Shown: one piece after another, positions 1 through 8,247 of the stretch
How the letters are laid out: each line of letters starts with the position of its first letter
Position numbering within the stretch: the stretch's first letter is position 1
Assembly: GCA_910592005.1 (NCBI GenBank)
Contig: CAJVPP010001473.1
Coordinates: forward strand, 1-19,757
Direction of reading: 5' to 3'
DNA from: Funneliformis mosseae
Lineage: Eukaryota > Glomeromycota > Glomeromycetes > Glomerales > Glomeraceae
Length of the DNA: 19,757 nt
Position numbers and translations under genes: made by a program
Notes under the pieces: generated by a model
Told to the model about the DNA's origin: nothing
The model's database searches: none
The model's input: only the letters and a program-made list of their open reading frames with translations

Positions 1-283
1 AATAAATAAAATTAGTAATCAAATTAATTACCAAAATAAGAAAAGAAAATAAAACAATAAATCAAAAAAATTAGTCAGCTCACCTTAGCCGCGATGACGA
101 GACGCTCGGTTCCGTCCAGTTCTTAGCTAACCGATCGAATCTAAGAAAAAAGAAAATAAATATTAAAATTTTAAATAAAAAAACATTTAAAAAAAAAAAT
201 AAATAAATAAAAGAAAAAAAAAAATTCGACAGCTTACCTTCGCCGCGGGTGACGGACCGGTCGGTTCCGTTCGACCAGTTTCA
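1..283 (-). repeat. GC-rich exon-like repeat modules with intron-like spacers
   Basis: Two GC-rich islands sit in poly-A/T sequence. On the minus strand the first (84-140, 57 nt) is preceded by CTTAG and followed by GTGAGCTGAC. The second (238 to about 282) is followed by GTAAGCTG. Both share a core close to CGGAACCG, then GTC, then AAG, then the donor-like GTRAG. The AT-rich sequence at 1-83 is nearly the same as 5985-6063, so module and spacer were copied together. The modules have no conserved reading frame and their lengths differ, which argues against protein coding. What is seen: the repeated cores and splice-like edges. What is inferred: that these are or were exons of a non-coding, dispersed multi-exon transcript or repeat. 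An ordinary interspersed repeat that happens to carry these ends is the main alternative. Confidence 0.6.
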
Positions 284-443
284 GGTATATCATTAAATAT
301 TTATTAGAAAAAGGATCAATTGAATTAAAGTTTTAATAATTAAAATTTTTATTCATTAGAAAATATTTCGAAAGAACTAGAATTTGATTTGCAAGGTATT
401 ATAATATATTAAGTTAATTTAGATGTGAATTCAACAACCTCAA

Positions 444-692
444 ATGCTCAGCATAGAGTGTGGTTATACAAGTCAATTAAATTCATTTATTCCATCTGAA
501 AATTTAAAGAAGCGTGATATTAAAGAATTAGAAATCAACACTCAAGTAAATAGTAAGTTTGAATTTTATTAATAATTCACATGACCGCTAAATTGATTGT
601 TTTTATTAAAATAAACTTGAAAACATGTTAAAATAGGTGATAATTTAATTTCGAAACCTCTAAATATAGATTTTGCAGGATGTGATTACTGA
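444..692 (+). CDS. Possible small two-exon gene, 53-54 aa, unrecognised
   Basis: An open frame from an ATG at 444 runs to a strong donor, GTAAGT, at 553. An 84-nt candidate intron ends at TAG (634-636). Joining 552 to 637 keeps the frame (split AGT Ser codon) through to TGA at 690-692. The frame is open upstream only as far as 429, so 444 is the simplest start, though an upstream exon cannot be excluded. The predicted peptide is polar, begins MLSIECGY and ends FAGCDY, and has no signal peptide, membrane segment or domain I recognise. Support comes from the frame-preserving intron of typical fungal length and a composition less AT-rich than its surroundings. It may be the 3' end of a longer, partly decayed gene. 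Confidence 0.3.
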
Positions 693-797
693 TTTTATTT
701 TAATTTACGAATGTGTGTATCGTATCTTACAATGTAGTTCTTTTGCTCGATGATCTTATAGTTAGCTAGATTTTTATAATTACTTTTTAATAATTAA

Positions 798-932
798 ATG
801 AATTATCATAGATTATTCTTTGGCAATTTGGATGCAAATTGGTTGGGTTGTACAACAAATATTGATAAAAATAATATCGGTACTGAATCTAACCATAAGT
901 CCTATTCTCGTCAAGTTGTTCAAGTGTCCTAA
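798..932 (+). other. Short open frame, 44 codons, possibly a further exon
   Basis: An ATG at 798 opens 44 codons up to TAA at 930-932. The peptide starts MNYHRLFFGNLDANW and has a normal mix of residues (Trp, Cys, Gly, Asn) rather than the Lys/Asn/Ile/Phe bias of random AT-rich frames. It lies 105 bases after the small two-exon frame at 444-692 and on the same strand, so it may be another exon of that gene or a remnant. I recognise no family. Confidence 0.2.
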
Positions 933-1788
933 TTATCGATCTTGCGCCTCTCACACAGATGAATCATAATATTTTGTTAAATTATCGCATAAAACACTCT
1001 TCAGAAAGATTCTTTGAAATAATTTGGTATTTTGAATTCAGGATAACAACGGATAATAAAATCTGCATTAAAAGTAATAATGAATCACTGAGCATTAGAT
1101 AGCCCAAAATTTTAATATTTTATAGTCTCTTTTATCGCTAATAAATTCAAAAGGCAATACGATGTGGAATACATGTATTTTATTTAATTTAAACTTTTAT
1201 TTTAATTCAAACCTTATTTTCTCGATGAATCTTGTCAATGTTAACAGAAATCAGATCATTATTTTTCGGTTCGGTGATACTTTGAAACACCTGATTAAAA
1301 TAAATAAATATGGCAATAATTTTGCAATAAAATACCGTCATCAACATGTTTTTCACGAAGTAAATTGAAAGCAACGATGTTATGGTATGTTATATACCTT
1401 TTTTTCGATAGAAGTTCCCTTTTAATAAATTTAATTTTTTACTGAATTATTTTTTTTAAAAAATAAAAAAATTTTCAACGTATATTATCTAGATTTTATT
1501 ATATGATCTCTTTTCGTATGTCAATCAATTACAAGAATCGAAATTTAAAAATAAGAAGATGTCAAGAATTTATTGATTAAAATACAAAGGAAACTATCTC
1601 AGTCGGGGATCTGTAATAGGCCTTTTTGAGAAGTTCGGTTGTGACGATAGAAGAATCGGGTGATAACCTTACAAAAATGGAAAAGGAATCAACTTAGGCT
1701 GACGTGAGAGCCTATTCCTTTATTCCTTTACGGAGCTTGTTATAAATATTAAATAAAAATATAATTGTTACTTTCAAATATTAATTAA
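933..1788. other. No convincing gene; one imperfect hairpin
   Basis: Mostly AT-rich sequence without a supported gene. A 68-codon frame at 1162-1368 is rich in Asn, Ile and Phe, matches nothing I know, and is not called. At 1600-1740 the composition becomes more balanced. Within it, 1682-1689 (AAAGGAAT) and 1696-1700 (AGGCT) pair with 1709-1713 (AGCCT) and 1714-1721 (ATTCCTTT), forming a bulged hairpin with an 8-nt loop. Function unknown. Confidence 0.4.
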
Positions 1789-1825
1789 GGCCGTCCGCTG
1801 GCCGGCCATGATAATAAATCTAGTT
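1789..1825 (-). repeat. GC-rich palindromic tag, copy 1
   Basis: GGCCGTCCGCTGGCCGGCC is followed by ATGATAATAAATCTAGTT. A second, diverged copy lies at 6501-6536 in the same orientation. The CTAGTT edge is the same in both copies and the GGCCG edge nearly so. The GC-rich half is close to self-complementary. On the minus strand each copy lies upstream of the exon-like GC modules (1-283 and 5888-6190), so it may mark one end or the promoter side of the same repeat family. That link is inferred from order and orientation only. Confidence 0.6.
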
Positions 1826-2079
1826 TTTTAGTTTAAAATTTTTAATTAAAGTGTAATTCAAATTGTTTTTTAATTTATTCGATTTATTGATTTTTTAATA
1901 AATTTTTTTTAATGATATTTTGTGACATGATAAAATAATATATTAATTTATTATGTCAAAATAAAAAAATTCTTTTTTGTTTTGGCTGTAAGTGATTAAT
2001 CAGTTAGTTGATTTATTAATTTGGAAGTATTTGATTTTTTATATTTAATTATTAAAAAAATAATAGATTTTTTTTATTG

Positions 2080-3219
2080 TTAAAAAGAACTAAAATAATA
2101 TCTGACATAAGAATAAACTACCAGAATATCAATATGTAAAAAAAGAAAAGATATATAGTGAAAAAAAAGATTAGAAATTTTACGCCAACTTTTATTTATG
2201 GTGGGAAAAAAGGTTATTTTTTTTATTTTTTTCATCGCAGATCTTAACTTGAATGATCTTGAAGTTTTTTCAGTAGCATTATTTTGATATTCATCTTTGA
2301 CATGATTTTCTTCGTAATTATCATCATCTTTTCTTTTTGGATTTTCCAGTTCACTTTTTATTTCTTCTATTTTAATTTGTGATTTTTGATCAGTTTTAAT
2401 TGATTTTTTAATTTTTTTTGATTCTGTTTTGTAGTTCATTAAATCTTGATTATGTCATTTTTTATTATCTATAGTTTGTTCTAAGGATGGTATGCTACTT
2501 TTATTTCCTAAGAATATATTATTCCATTCAATATAATTCGTTACAATATGTATCATATTATCTCCCTTATGCAATTCGCCGCAGATAGAGATTATTGCTT
2601 TAGATTCAATTGCTCTTGTGACACCAGTATATATAGGATTAGCAGCATCATATGAACATGCGACTTCTAATGTTAGATAATTAAAAGTCATTGGATTATA
2701 TGCCCTTCGTTCTAAGTAGAGTAAGAAATTGAATTTTTATTAATTTCTGAAGATTTGTATGGAGCTGAGTAGATTCCGAAAGCTGGAGATATTGGAAGAT
2801 CTTTTATTGATGGTTCATTTTCAATGGCTTTTAGATCCAAAGATGTCGCTTGACCTTTTTCATATTTTTTTTTAGATTAATTGAATTAGAAAAAAAAATA
2901 AAAGTTAAAAAAAGAAATTTTTTTTTAATTTAATTAGTATAATTATTTGAAAATATAATAAATATATATTTACGTTAAGTTCAGAATTTTCTAGGATGAA
3001 TTTACCTATAATTAGCATAATTTTATTTCGCTCAATTTGATTAATATGATTATTAGCAAAGGTAAATGCTTTGTAGTTGTAGCTTACGAATTCATCTTCG
3101 TCGCTTCTGTATGTAGCAATTCCTGTTAGTGTTACATTACCAGAAGTTGTTTCAATAAGGAAAATGGCGGCAAATATAGATGTCATTATTCTTTTTTTTT
3201 TGTGTTTTTTTCTTTTCAT
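2080..3219 (-). pseudogene. Broken gene of an unnamed fungal gene family
   Basis: Three frames on the minus strand read as one gene. Segment 1 starts at ATG 3219, has a lysine-rich N-terminus then a hydrophobic stretch (SIFAAIFLIETTSG), and runs to ENSELN at 2974. A candidate 119-nt intron (2973-2855) begins GTAAAT and ends in AG. Segment 2 resumes as QATSLDLKAIEN and passes DLPISPAFGIYSAP before hitting TAG at 2712-2714. Segment 3, in a shifted frame, carries YNPMTFNYLTLEV, CSYDAANP and ISICGELH up to TGA at 2455-2457. Five codons later the same frame reopens for 119 residues: a charged Lys/Glu/Asp linker and a basic stretch around KLRSAMKKIKK. One frameshift, one in-frame TGA and an intron phase that does not resolve cleanly point to a pseudogene. 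To my memory this layout belongs to a large orphan family of Rhizophagus-type fungi; I assign no function. A recently dead or misassembled copy is also possible. Confidence 0.55.
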
Positions 3220-3239
3220 CCTTTTTTTTATAGCTTATA

Positions 3240-4242
3240 AATAACAGAGTATACATTTTTTGTTTATTTTTTATATTTTTAGTTTGAGAAAATTTTTAGT
3301 TCGAGAAGAAAAAAAATAAAATTACAAAAGTTTTAGATCATAAATAAATTTAGTTAAAATTTTTGTTGATTCGGGATCTTATCTGATTTTTGCATAGATA
3401 GCGCATTATCTGTATTGTCCTATTTGTTGTTTATTTTAGTCTTGTTTTTTAGTCATATTATCGAACGAAAAACTCTTTTTTTATCTTTCGTGTATATAAA
3501 AAAAAAAATAACAAAAAAAAAAAATTTAATTTTAATTTTTTCTAGATCATTATCTATTTTATTTTTTTTAATAAATTATTTATAAATTTTAAATAAGAGT
3601 AATAATAAGGTAAGAATAAATTAAATTTAAATAAAATAATGGTAACCGCAGTATATTTCGTTAATCATTTGGATGTAGGAGCGGAAGAATGTTTTTTTTT
3701 ATAGTAACTGCCCTTTTTTTTTTAGCTTCTTTCTTCCAAAAAAAATCGTTTTTTAATACTGATGTTTTTTCTGGATCATGATCATTTTCTTTCTCGTACT
3801 ACCGATCCATAACAAATATAGAAAAAGAATATCTCGGCCAAATATTTGATTATCCGATCATTCAATCATTTTTCAGATAAGGTTTCTCAAAACTCGAGCC
3901 ATTGTTTACATGCTTAATCTTTGATAAAACATCAACTAAATAAAGAATTTTTAAAAGAAACGATTCATGCAATTTTTACAGCCTGCATAATCTAACTTTA
4001 GATTTTGCTTTGTATTTTCCGTAATGAGCGACATGTAGTACGACCACTTTTATAAATCGTAATTTTATATTTAATTTTCGATTAATTATTTTTAAGTTCA
4101 TATAGAGAAAACAACAATGTAAACAAACTAAATTTATTTTATTTTTATGTGTTAATATATTTATATTTTAAACTTAAGGTTGATAGATCTAAATTATACG
4201 CAAAAAATTTTTTATGATTCGAACGTGTTACAATTTAATTTC
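3240..4242. other. Intergenic AT-rich stretch, no gene seen
   Basis: Roughly one kilobase of AT-rich DNA with many T runs lies between the divergent orphan pseudogene (minus) and the membrane-protein gene (plus). It would hold the promoters of both. A slightly more balanced patch at about 3640-4060 shows no open frame or familiar motif. Confidence 0.5.
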
Positions 4243-4273
<31 letters not shown>

Positions 4274-4275
4274 TT
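4243..4275 (+). promoter_or_regulatory. Poly-dT tract and TATA-like sequence
   Basis: An uninterrupted run of 24 T (4243-4266) is followed by ATATAAATTT, about 215-220 bases before the ATG at 4489. Poly-dT tracts next to a TATA-like box are common in fungal promoters because they disfavour nucleosomes. T runs are frequent throughout this window, so the call rests on position and is weak. Confidence 0.25.
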
Positions 4276-4488
4276 TACGCCAAAAAACATTATTTTCCTA
4301 TTTTCACTGTAAAATGAAATCAATTTTATTTTTTTCATTGATATATAATTATTAATTTATTATAATTATTATTTTTTTTGTTCGTGTTTATTTTTAATCA
4401 TTATAAGTTCATTGTTAATCGAAATTTTTTTTTTATTAAAAAATTTGGCAACACTCACCCATTGCATTAATATCTTTTATACAATCAA

Positions 4489-5493
4489 ATGGCAGAAATG
4501 GCAAAGACTATATTAGCACTTTACAAGATTATACCTCAATACGTTCTTGGTAGTCTCCCGGCCATTGCAATTATGGGAGATTCCCCCTATATTGAATTTC
4601 GTGCAAAGTTTATGTGGTTGCTTAGGTGTCTTGGATGCCCTTTTGATGGACTCTTTCATTCCCTCAACGTTGGAGGTAATGAAGTATCCCGCTGCATATA
4701 CTGGCTTTCAGAATATAACTTTACGGTCGTGGAGCACACAAATAACGAAGAAGAAACAAACGACAAAGAAGTCACAAAAGGAACAGATCGTCATCCAAAA
4801 TACAGACCTTTTGGATTTCATGCAATGAAACTAAATATAGAGAAAAATAAGCATATAAATGAATATGTGGAACGATGCACGGCAAAAGCATCCGTGCTAG
4901 AAAGATTATCTTCATTGGTTTCAGCATATTACATAATGGTCGGTTTAGTTGCAGGATTTTCCATGGTTCAAGGAGAAATAGTTTGTGAAGGTTGGGCATA
5001 TTTACCATTATTATTGTCTTGGACAATTCCAGCAATTTGGAGAAGAGGATTTTACGGGATTCTAATAGTCAAAGATCCTAGCGAAGTTTTTGACAAGATA
5101 CAAATTATTGTGGATAACGATCCTAAAGATAAACTGAAATTTCATAAACGTGCAACCGTTACGTTAACTGCTTTATTATCAATAGTTTATCCTTGGGTGA
5201 CAGTACTTATCGTCTACTTTACACCCCCGGTTGGATATTTTTGTCGCAGCAAATATGTAACAGTAATCACCTCCATCTGGTCATTTAACAGTGCTTTGGC
5301 CTATTTTTGGCATATAAAAGGAGAAAGTGATTTAATCATGTCTGGGGAAGGGTTCTTACATGTTTGGTTTTCCACGTGTGGTTTTATAGTGGCATATCTC
5401 TTGTTATTTCTAGGCATCTTTACCGGGTATAATACATTGTGGGTTGATTTATTCGGGGATGCTTGTGATTTATCGAACATAGGATGCTATTGA
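4489..5493 (+). CDS. Intact 334-aa multi-pass membrane protein, orphan
   Basis: This is the only long intact frame: 334 residues, no intron, and clearly higher GC than its flanks, as expected for a conserved coding sequence. The N-terminal part has a moderately hydrophobic stretch (about 8-30) and a Cys/Gly-rich patch (RCLGCPFDG, 46-54). An acidic-to-basic hydrophilic loop follows at about 82-120. Membrane segments are likely near residues 140-160, 168-196 (WAYLPLLLSWTIPAIW), 222-246, 256-276 and 292-315. The C-terminus is short and Cys-containing. The first ATG (4489) is preceded by in-frame stops; a second at codon 4 is an alternative. There is no signal peptide or transporter or receptor motif that I know. 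It appears to be a fungal lineage-specific membrane protein, and any function would be a guess. Confidence is high for a gene and low for its role. Confidence 0.85.
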   Translation: MAEMAKTILALYKIIPQYVLGSLPAIAIMGDSPYIEFRAKFMWLLRCLGCPFDGLFHSLNVGGNEVSRCIYWLSEYNFTVVEHTNNEEETNDKEVTKGTDRHPKYRPFGFHAMKLNIEKNKHINEYVERCTAKASVLERLSSLVSAYYIMVGLVAGFSMVQGEIVCEGWAYLPLLLSWTIPAIWRRGFYGILIVKDPSEVFDKIQIIVDNDPKDKLKFHKRATVTLTALLSIVYPWVTVLIVYFTPPVGYFCRSKYVTVITSIWSFNSALAYFWHIKGESDLIMSGEGFLHVWFSTCGFIVAYLLLFLGIFTGYNTLWVDLFGDACDLSNIGCY

Positions 5494-5700
5494 AACTTTT
5501 TTCCTTGGATTCAAATTAAAGGGTCGAAAAACTGAGGAGAAAATTTTGCCGGAGCCCTGGGAATTTACAATCAGAATCTTAAGTAAATTTGTATATTTTG
5601 TATATTTATATCGCAGATTTATATATTTTGTATTATAATTATCTCTATTTATCTGCAATTTGTAAAATAAAAACTGTATACCTTCAATCTATCAAAAATA
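5494..5700 (+). terminator. 3' untranslated region with polyadenylation signal
   Basis: After the stop of the membrane-protein gene comes a T-rich stretch with repeated TTTGTATATTT-like motifs, then AATAAA at 5666-5671, about 175 bases downstream. This is a reasonable fungal polyadenylation region. The cleavage site cannot be placed. Confidence 0.4.
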
Positions 5701-5887
5701 TAATAAGCAACGTTGCATAATCATATGATTCACTTACCAAATTTTGTGATCATTATTTTTTTTAACACTATATAACCATATAGTTGTTGGTGTCAGGTGA
5801 TTCTATTTTATGACCGTTCCCAATAAATAATAATAGTGGGAATAATAAATAAAAGAACAATGCATTAAATAAATAATTTTAGGTCAC

Positions 5888-6190
5888 CTGTTTTCGCCAC
5901 CGATCAAAAATTCTTTCAGAAATTCGGTCTGATCTAACCTAAAACCGCTTAAGAAAAAAAAAAATCAAATAAATGGATAAAATAAAAAAAATTAGTAATC
6001 AGAACTAATTATCAAAATAAGAAAAGAAAAAATCAATAATCAAAAAAAAATTAGTCAGCTTACCTTTGTGACGAACCGGACGGGTTCCGTTTTAAAATTT
6101 TGGCTTAAGATAGGGAACCGATCTAACCTAAAATAAAATCAATAAATCAAAAAAAAAAAAAAATTTTAGTCAGCCTACCATTTCGATCGA
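5888..6190 (-). repeat. Exon-like repeat modules with conserved spacer, second locus
   Basis: On the minus strand, 6127-6064 (64 nt) is preceded by TTTTAG and followed by GTAAGCTGAC. Also, 5938-5888 (51 nt) is preceded by TTTTAG and followed by GTGACC. A short stub at about 6190-6179 is followed by GTAGGCTGAC. Both full modules begin GTTAGATC. The larger one contains CGGAACCCGTCCGGTTCGTC, like the modules at 84-140 and 238-282. The AT-rich spacer at 5985-6063 is almost identical to 1-83. Seen: repeated module and spacer with splice-like edges in a constant orientation. Inferred: a dispersed non-coding multi-exon unit. Confidence 0.65.
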
Positions 6191-6500
6191 AAAAAAAAAT
6201 CGCCAAAAATTTAGAAAAAAATAAAAATAAAAAATCGCAATCGCGATATAAAAAATAAAAAATAAAAAAAATGAAAAAGACCAGGGGAAATAAAGAAGAA
6301 AAAAATAAAAGAAAATATATTAAAAAAAAAATAATAAAAAAAGAAAGAAACCCGAAAATCAAAATCAAAAAAATCACGATGATAAAAAATTAAGCATTAA
6401 AAAAATAATTAAAAATTAAAATCAAAATTAAAATCAAAAATTTATTAAAAAACATCGCGCGCTATTATCAAACCAAATTAAAAATTAAATAAAATATTAG
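6191..6500. repeat. Poly-A-rich low-complexity spacer
   Basis: Long A-rich sequence with occasional GCGAT-type islands (6180-6245) joins the exon-like modules to the GC-rich tag at 6501. It looks like the interior of the same repeat. The 76-codon frame on the minus strand here is almost all Phe, Leu and Ile, which is poly-T read as protein, and is not a gene. Confidence 0.5.
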
Positions 6501-6536
6501 GGCCGACCCCTGGTCGGTAATGACCATGAATCTAGT
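6501..6536 (-). repeat. GC-rich palindromic tag, copy 2
   Basis: GGCCGACCCCTGGTCGG is followed by TAATGACCATGAATCTAGTT. It matches copy 1 (1789-1825) at both ends with scattered changes. GGCCGACC and GGTCGG form a short stem around CCCT. It lies 310 bases from the exon-like modules at 5888-6190 and may bound that repeat unit, which would then be roughly 650 bp long. Confidence 0.6.
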
Positions 6537-6540
6537 TGAT

Positions 6541-7147
6541 AAAGATAAAAATTAGTTAAATATATAGCATAAAGAATGTTAGATTATTATTTTTTTATTT
6601 AATTATATTTGTTTTTACAAGACCATTCACTAAATTAATGATAATTTTATATTTTTAAGTATAAGAATAATTTTAAGATTTAATTTTAAGCCACGTAAAT
6701 GATACATTGTAAGTAGGTTATTCTTCAAATATAATTAATAGCATACGAGAGACGTTCTTAATTTTCAAAATTCAATTTTGCTTTATTTATTTGTTATTAA
6801 CAACCTTACCCAATTTCACTAATTAATTATTTTGACTCGAATAAATATTTATTTTTTTACATATTTTTATGATAACCTTAATAAAGATAGTTATCATGCC
6901 ATATAAAGTTTCAATTAATTCGGGTAAGAAAATATAATAGAAATAGTTTTTAACGATATAAAATTTATATTAAAAAAAAATATTTTTTAATTTTTTTTTC
7001 GAATTTGGTCACATATGTTCAAGAGAAATACCGTAAAATATCCATAATATGAATTTACTGTAATAGCAGCCCGCCGTATAAAGTAACTAATGTTTCTCGC
7101 TTTAATAAAAAATATTAATATTTTTATAGATAAATAGTTAAATAGTG
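6541..7147. other. Intergenic AT-rich stretch, nothing recognised
   Basis: Plain AT-rich sequence downstream of the BTB-TLDc pseudogene. No open frame, RNA gene or repeat could be supported. The segment at about 7040-7090 is slightly more GC-rich but shows no motif. Confidence 0.5.
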
Positions 7148-8247
7148 CTAAAATTTGATATACGTTGACTTGTTTTTCAAAATTTGAAATACTTCATAAT
7201 CTTCGTTTAAGAAGTAATTTTTTGTATCTCTTATCTCCTTCTCATAATCAGTTAAGTTACAATAATTACAACTATAACTTTTATCATCTGAAAACATAGG
7301 ACTTAAACAAAGGTCATCACTAAAGGAGGGACCACGCCAATAGATATTATAAATTTCATGATCTATATTTTCACCTTGCTTAAAATTGAAGCCTTAAAAT
7401 TATCTTTATGCTTGAAAGAGAATATAAAGCTATATTTAGTATATTCTTTTAGTAGGCTATTGGATTTCTTCCATATTTAAGGATTTAAATCCTCAAAGAA
7501 TTTCTTTCGTTCCTTTCACTTTAATGAATGTAACCGCATAAGGTTTATTATCACATAATTCATGAAATTTTTCAGGAGAAAATCCATCTTTGCTCCCTCT
7601 TAATAATAATTTAAATTTGTATGGCAAATGCAATTCTCTTACATAATCAAATTTGCCTTTAATTTCCACCTTGTCGATCCATCTTGAAATTATGGAGACT
7701 ATATTTAAATTAACAATTTTTGTATCATCAATTTCTTTATTTCTAGGGAATAAAATACTATCGCTTGGTATACTATTAGAATCCAAATAAGAATTTATTA
7801 AATTCTCATAAAGGTGAGATTTTAAAGCTTTTTATATGGTCGAACTTTTTGGGCGAACTCGTCAGAAGAGAAGCTAAAGAATTCAATTAAGGGTAAACAA
7901 TTTTGAAATCATCATCTGACCAAGTTATAGGATCTGGAATGAGTGTAGGATTTTTCGCAAGACCCCACGTTATTACACGTTTCCAAATACCAACTTCTTT
8001 CATTTGTAAATCGTCTCTTTTAATAAGTGAAATTAATGACTTTTCTGAAATCGAAGTAAAATCAAGTGATTTGAATACTCTTTTAGAAATAATATCTGTA
8101 CATATTTGTTGAAGCTCTGATAAAACATTGGATTGGAAGCTTATTCGATATTTCTCCAACTTCGATTGTAATATCATAATAATATTCGTCGTCTTCTAAT
8201 ATTTCCAAATAATTTTGACTTAATTTGGGAAAAATTCGTAAAGACAA
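7148..8247 (-). pseudogene. BTB-BACK-TLDc protein pseudogene, BTB core deleted
   Basis: Minus strand. The N-terminal cap (KLSQNYLEILEDDE, then DITIEVGE) is typical of BTB-TLDc proteins. It begins at TTG (8247-8245) where family members have ATG. The cap then jumps directly to a BACK-like region (LQQICTDIIS, SISEKSLISLIKRDDLQM, IWKRVITWGLAKNP) in another frame, so the BTB core (roughly 130 residues in relatives) is missing. Further frameshifts occur near 7890 and 7825. The TLDc domain follows: IVSIISRWIDK, YKFKLLLRGSKDGFSPEKFH, a shift near 7495, then IWKKSNS, FIFSFKHKDNF, and, after another shift near 7330, RGPSFSDDL through to TAG at 7148-7150. Intact relatives are putative BTB adaptors and TLDc oxidation-resistance-type proteins. 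This copy cannot make the full protein. The family assignment is strong. Confidence 0.85.

Noticed and set aside
360..395. Possible 36-nt upstream exon (after TTAG, before GTATTA) for the small gene at 444
   Set aside because: It would need a 27-nt intron, shorter than fungal introns normally are, and the joined frame soon stops.
1162..1368. 68-codon frame on the plus strand
   Set aside because: Dominated by Asn, Ile, Phe and Leu as expected from random AT-rich DNA, with no family resemblance and no splice or composition support.
4547..5035. Alternative frames overlapping the membrane-protein gene (4547-4828 plus, 4772-5035 minus)
   Set aside because: They lie inside the intact 334-residue frame and lack a plausible protein signature.
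6147..6377. 76-codon minus-strand frame
   Set aside because: It is poly-T and TTTATT sequence read as Phe, Leu and Ile; an artefact of the A-rich repeat body.
7903..8112. 69-codon plus-strand frame
   Set aside because: Antisense to the BACK region of the BTB-TLDc pseudogene.
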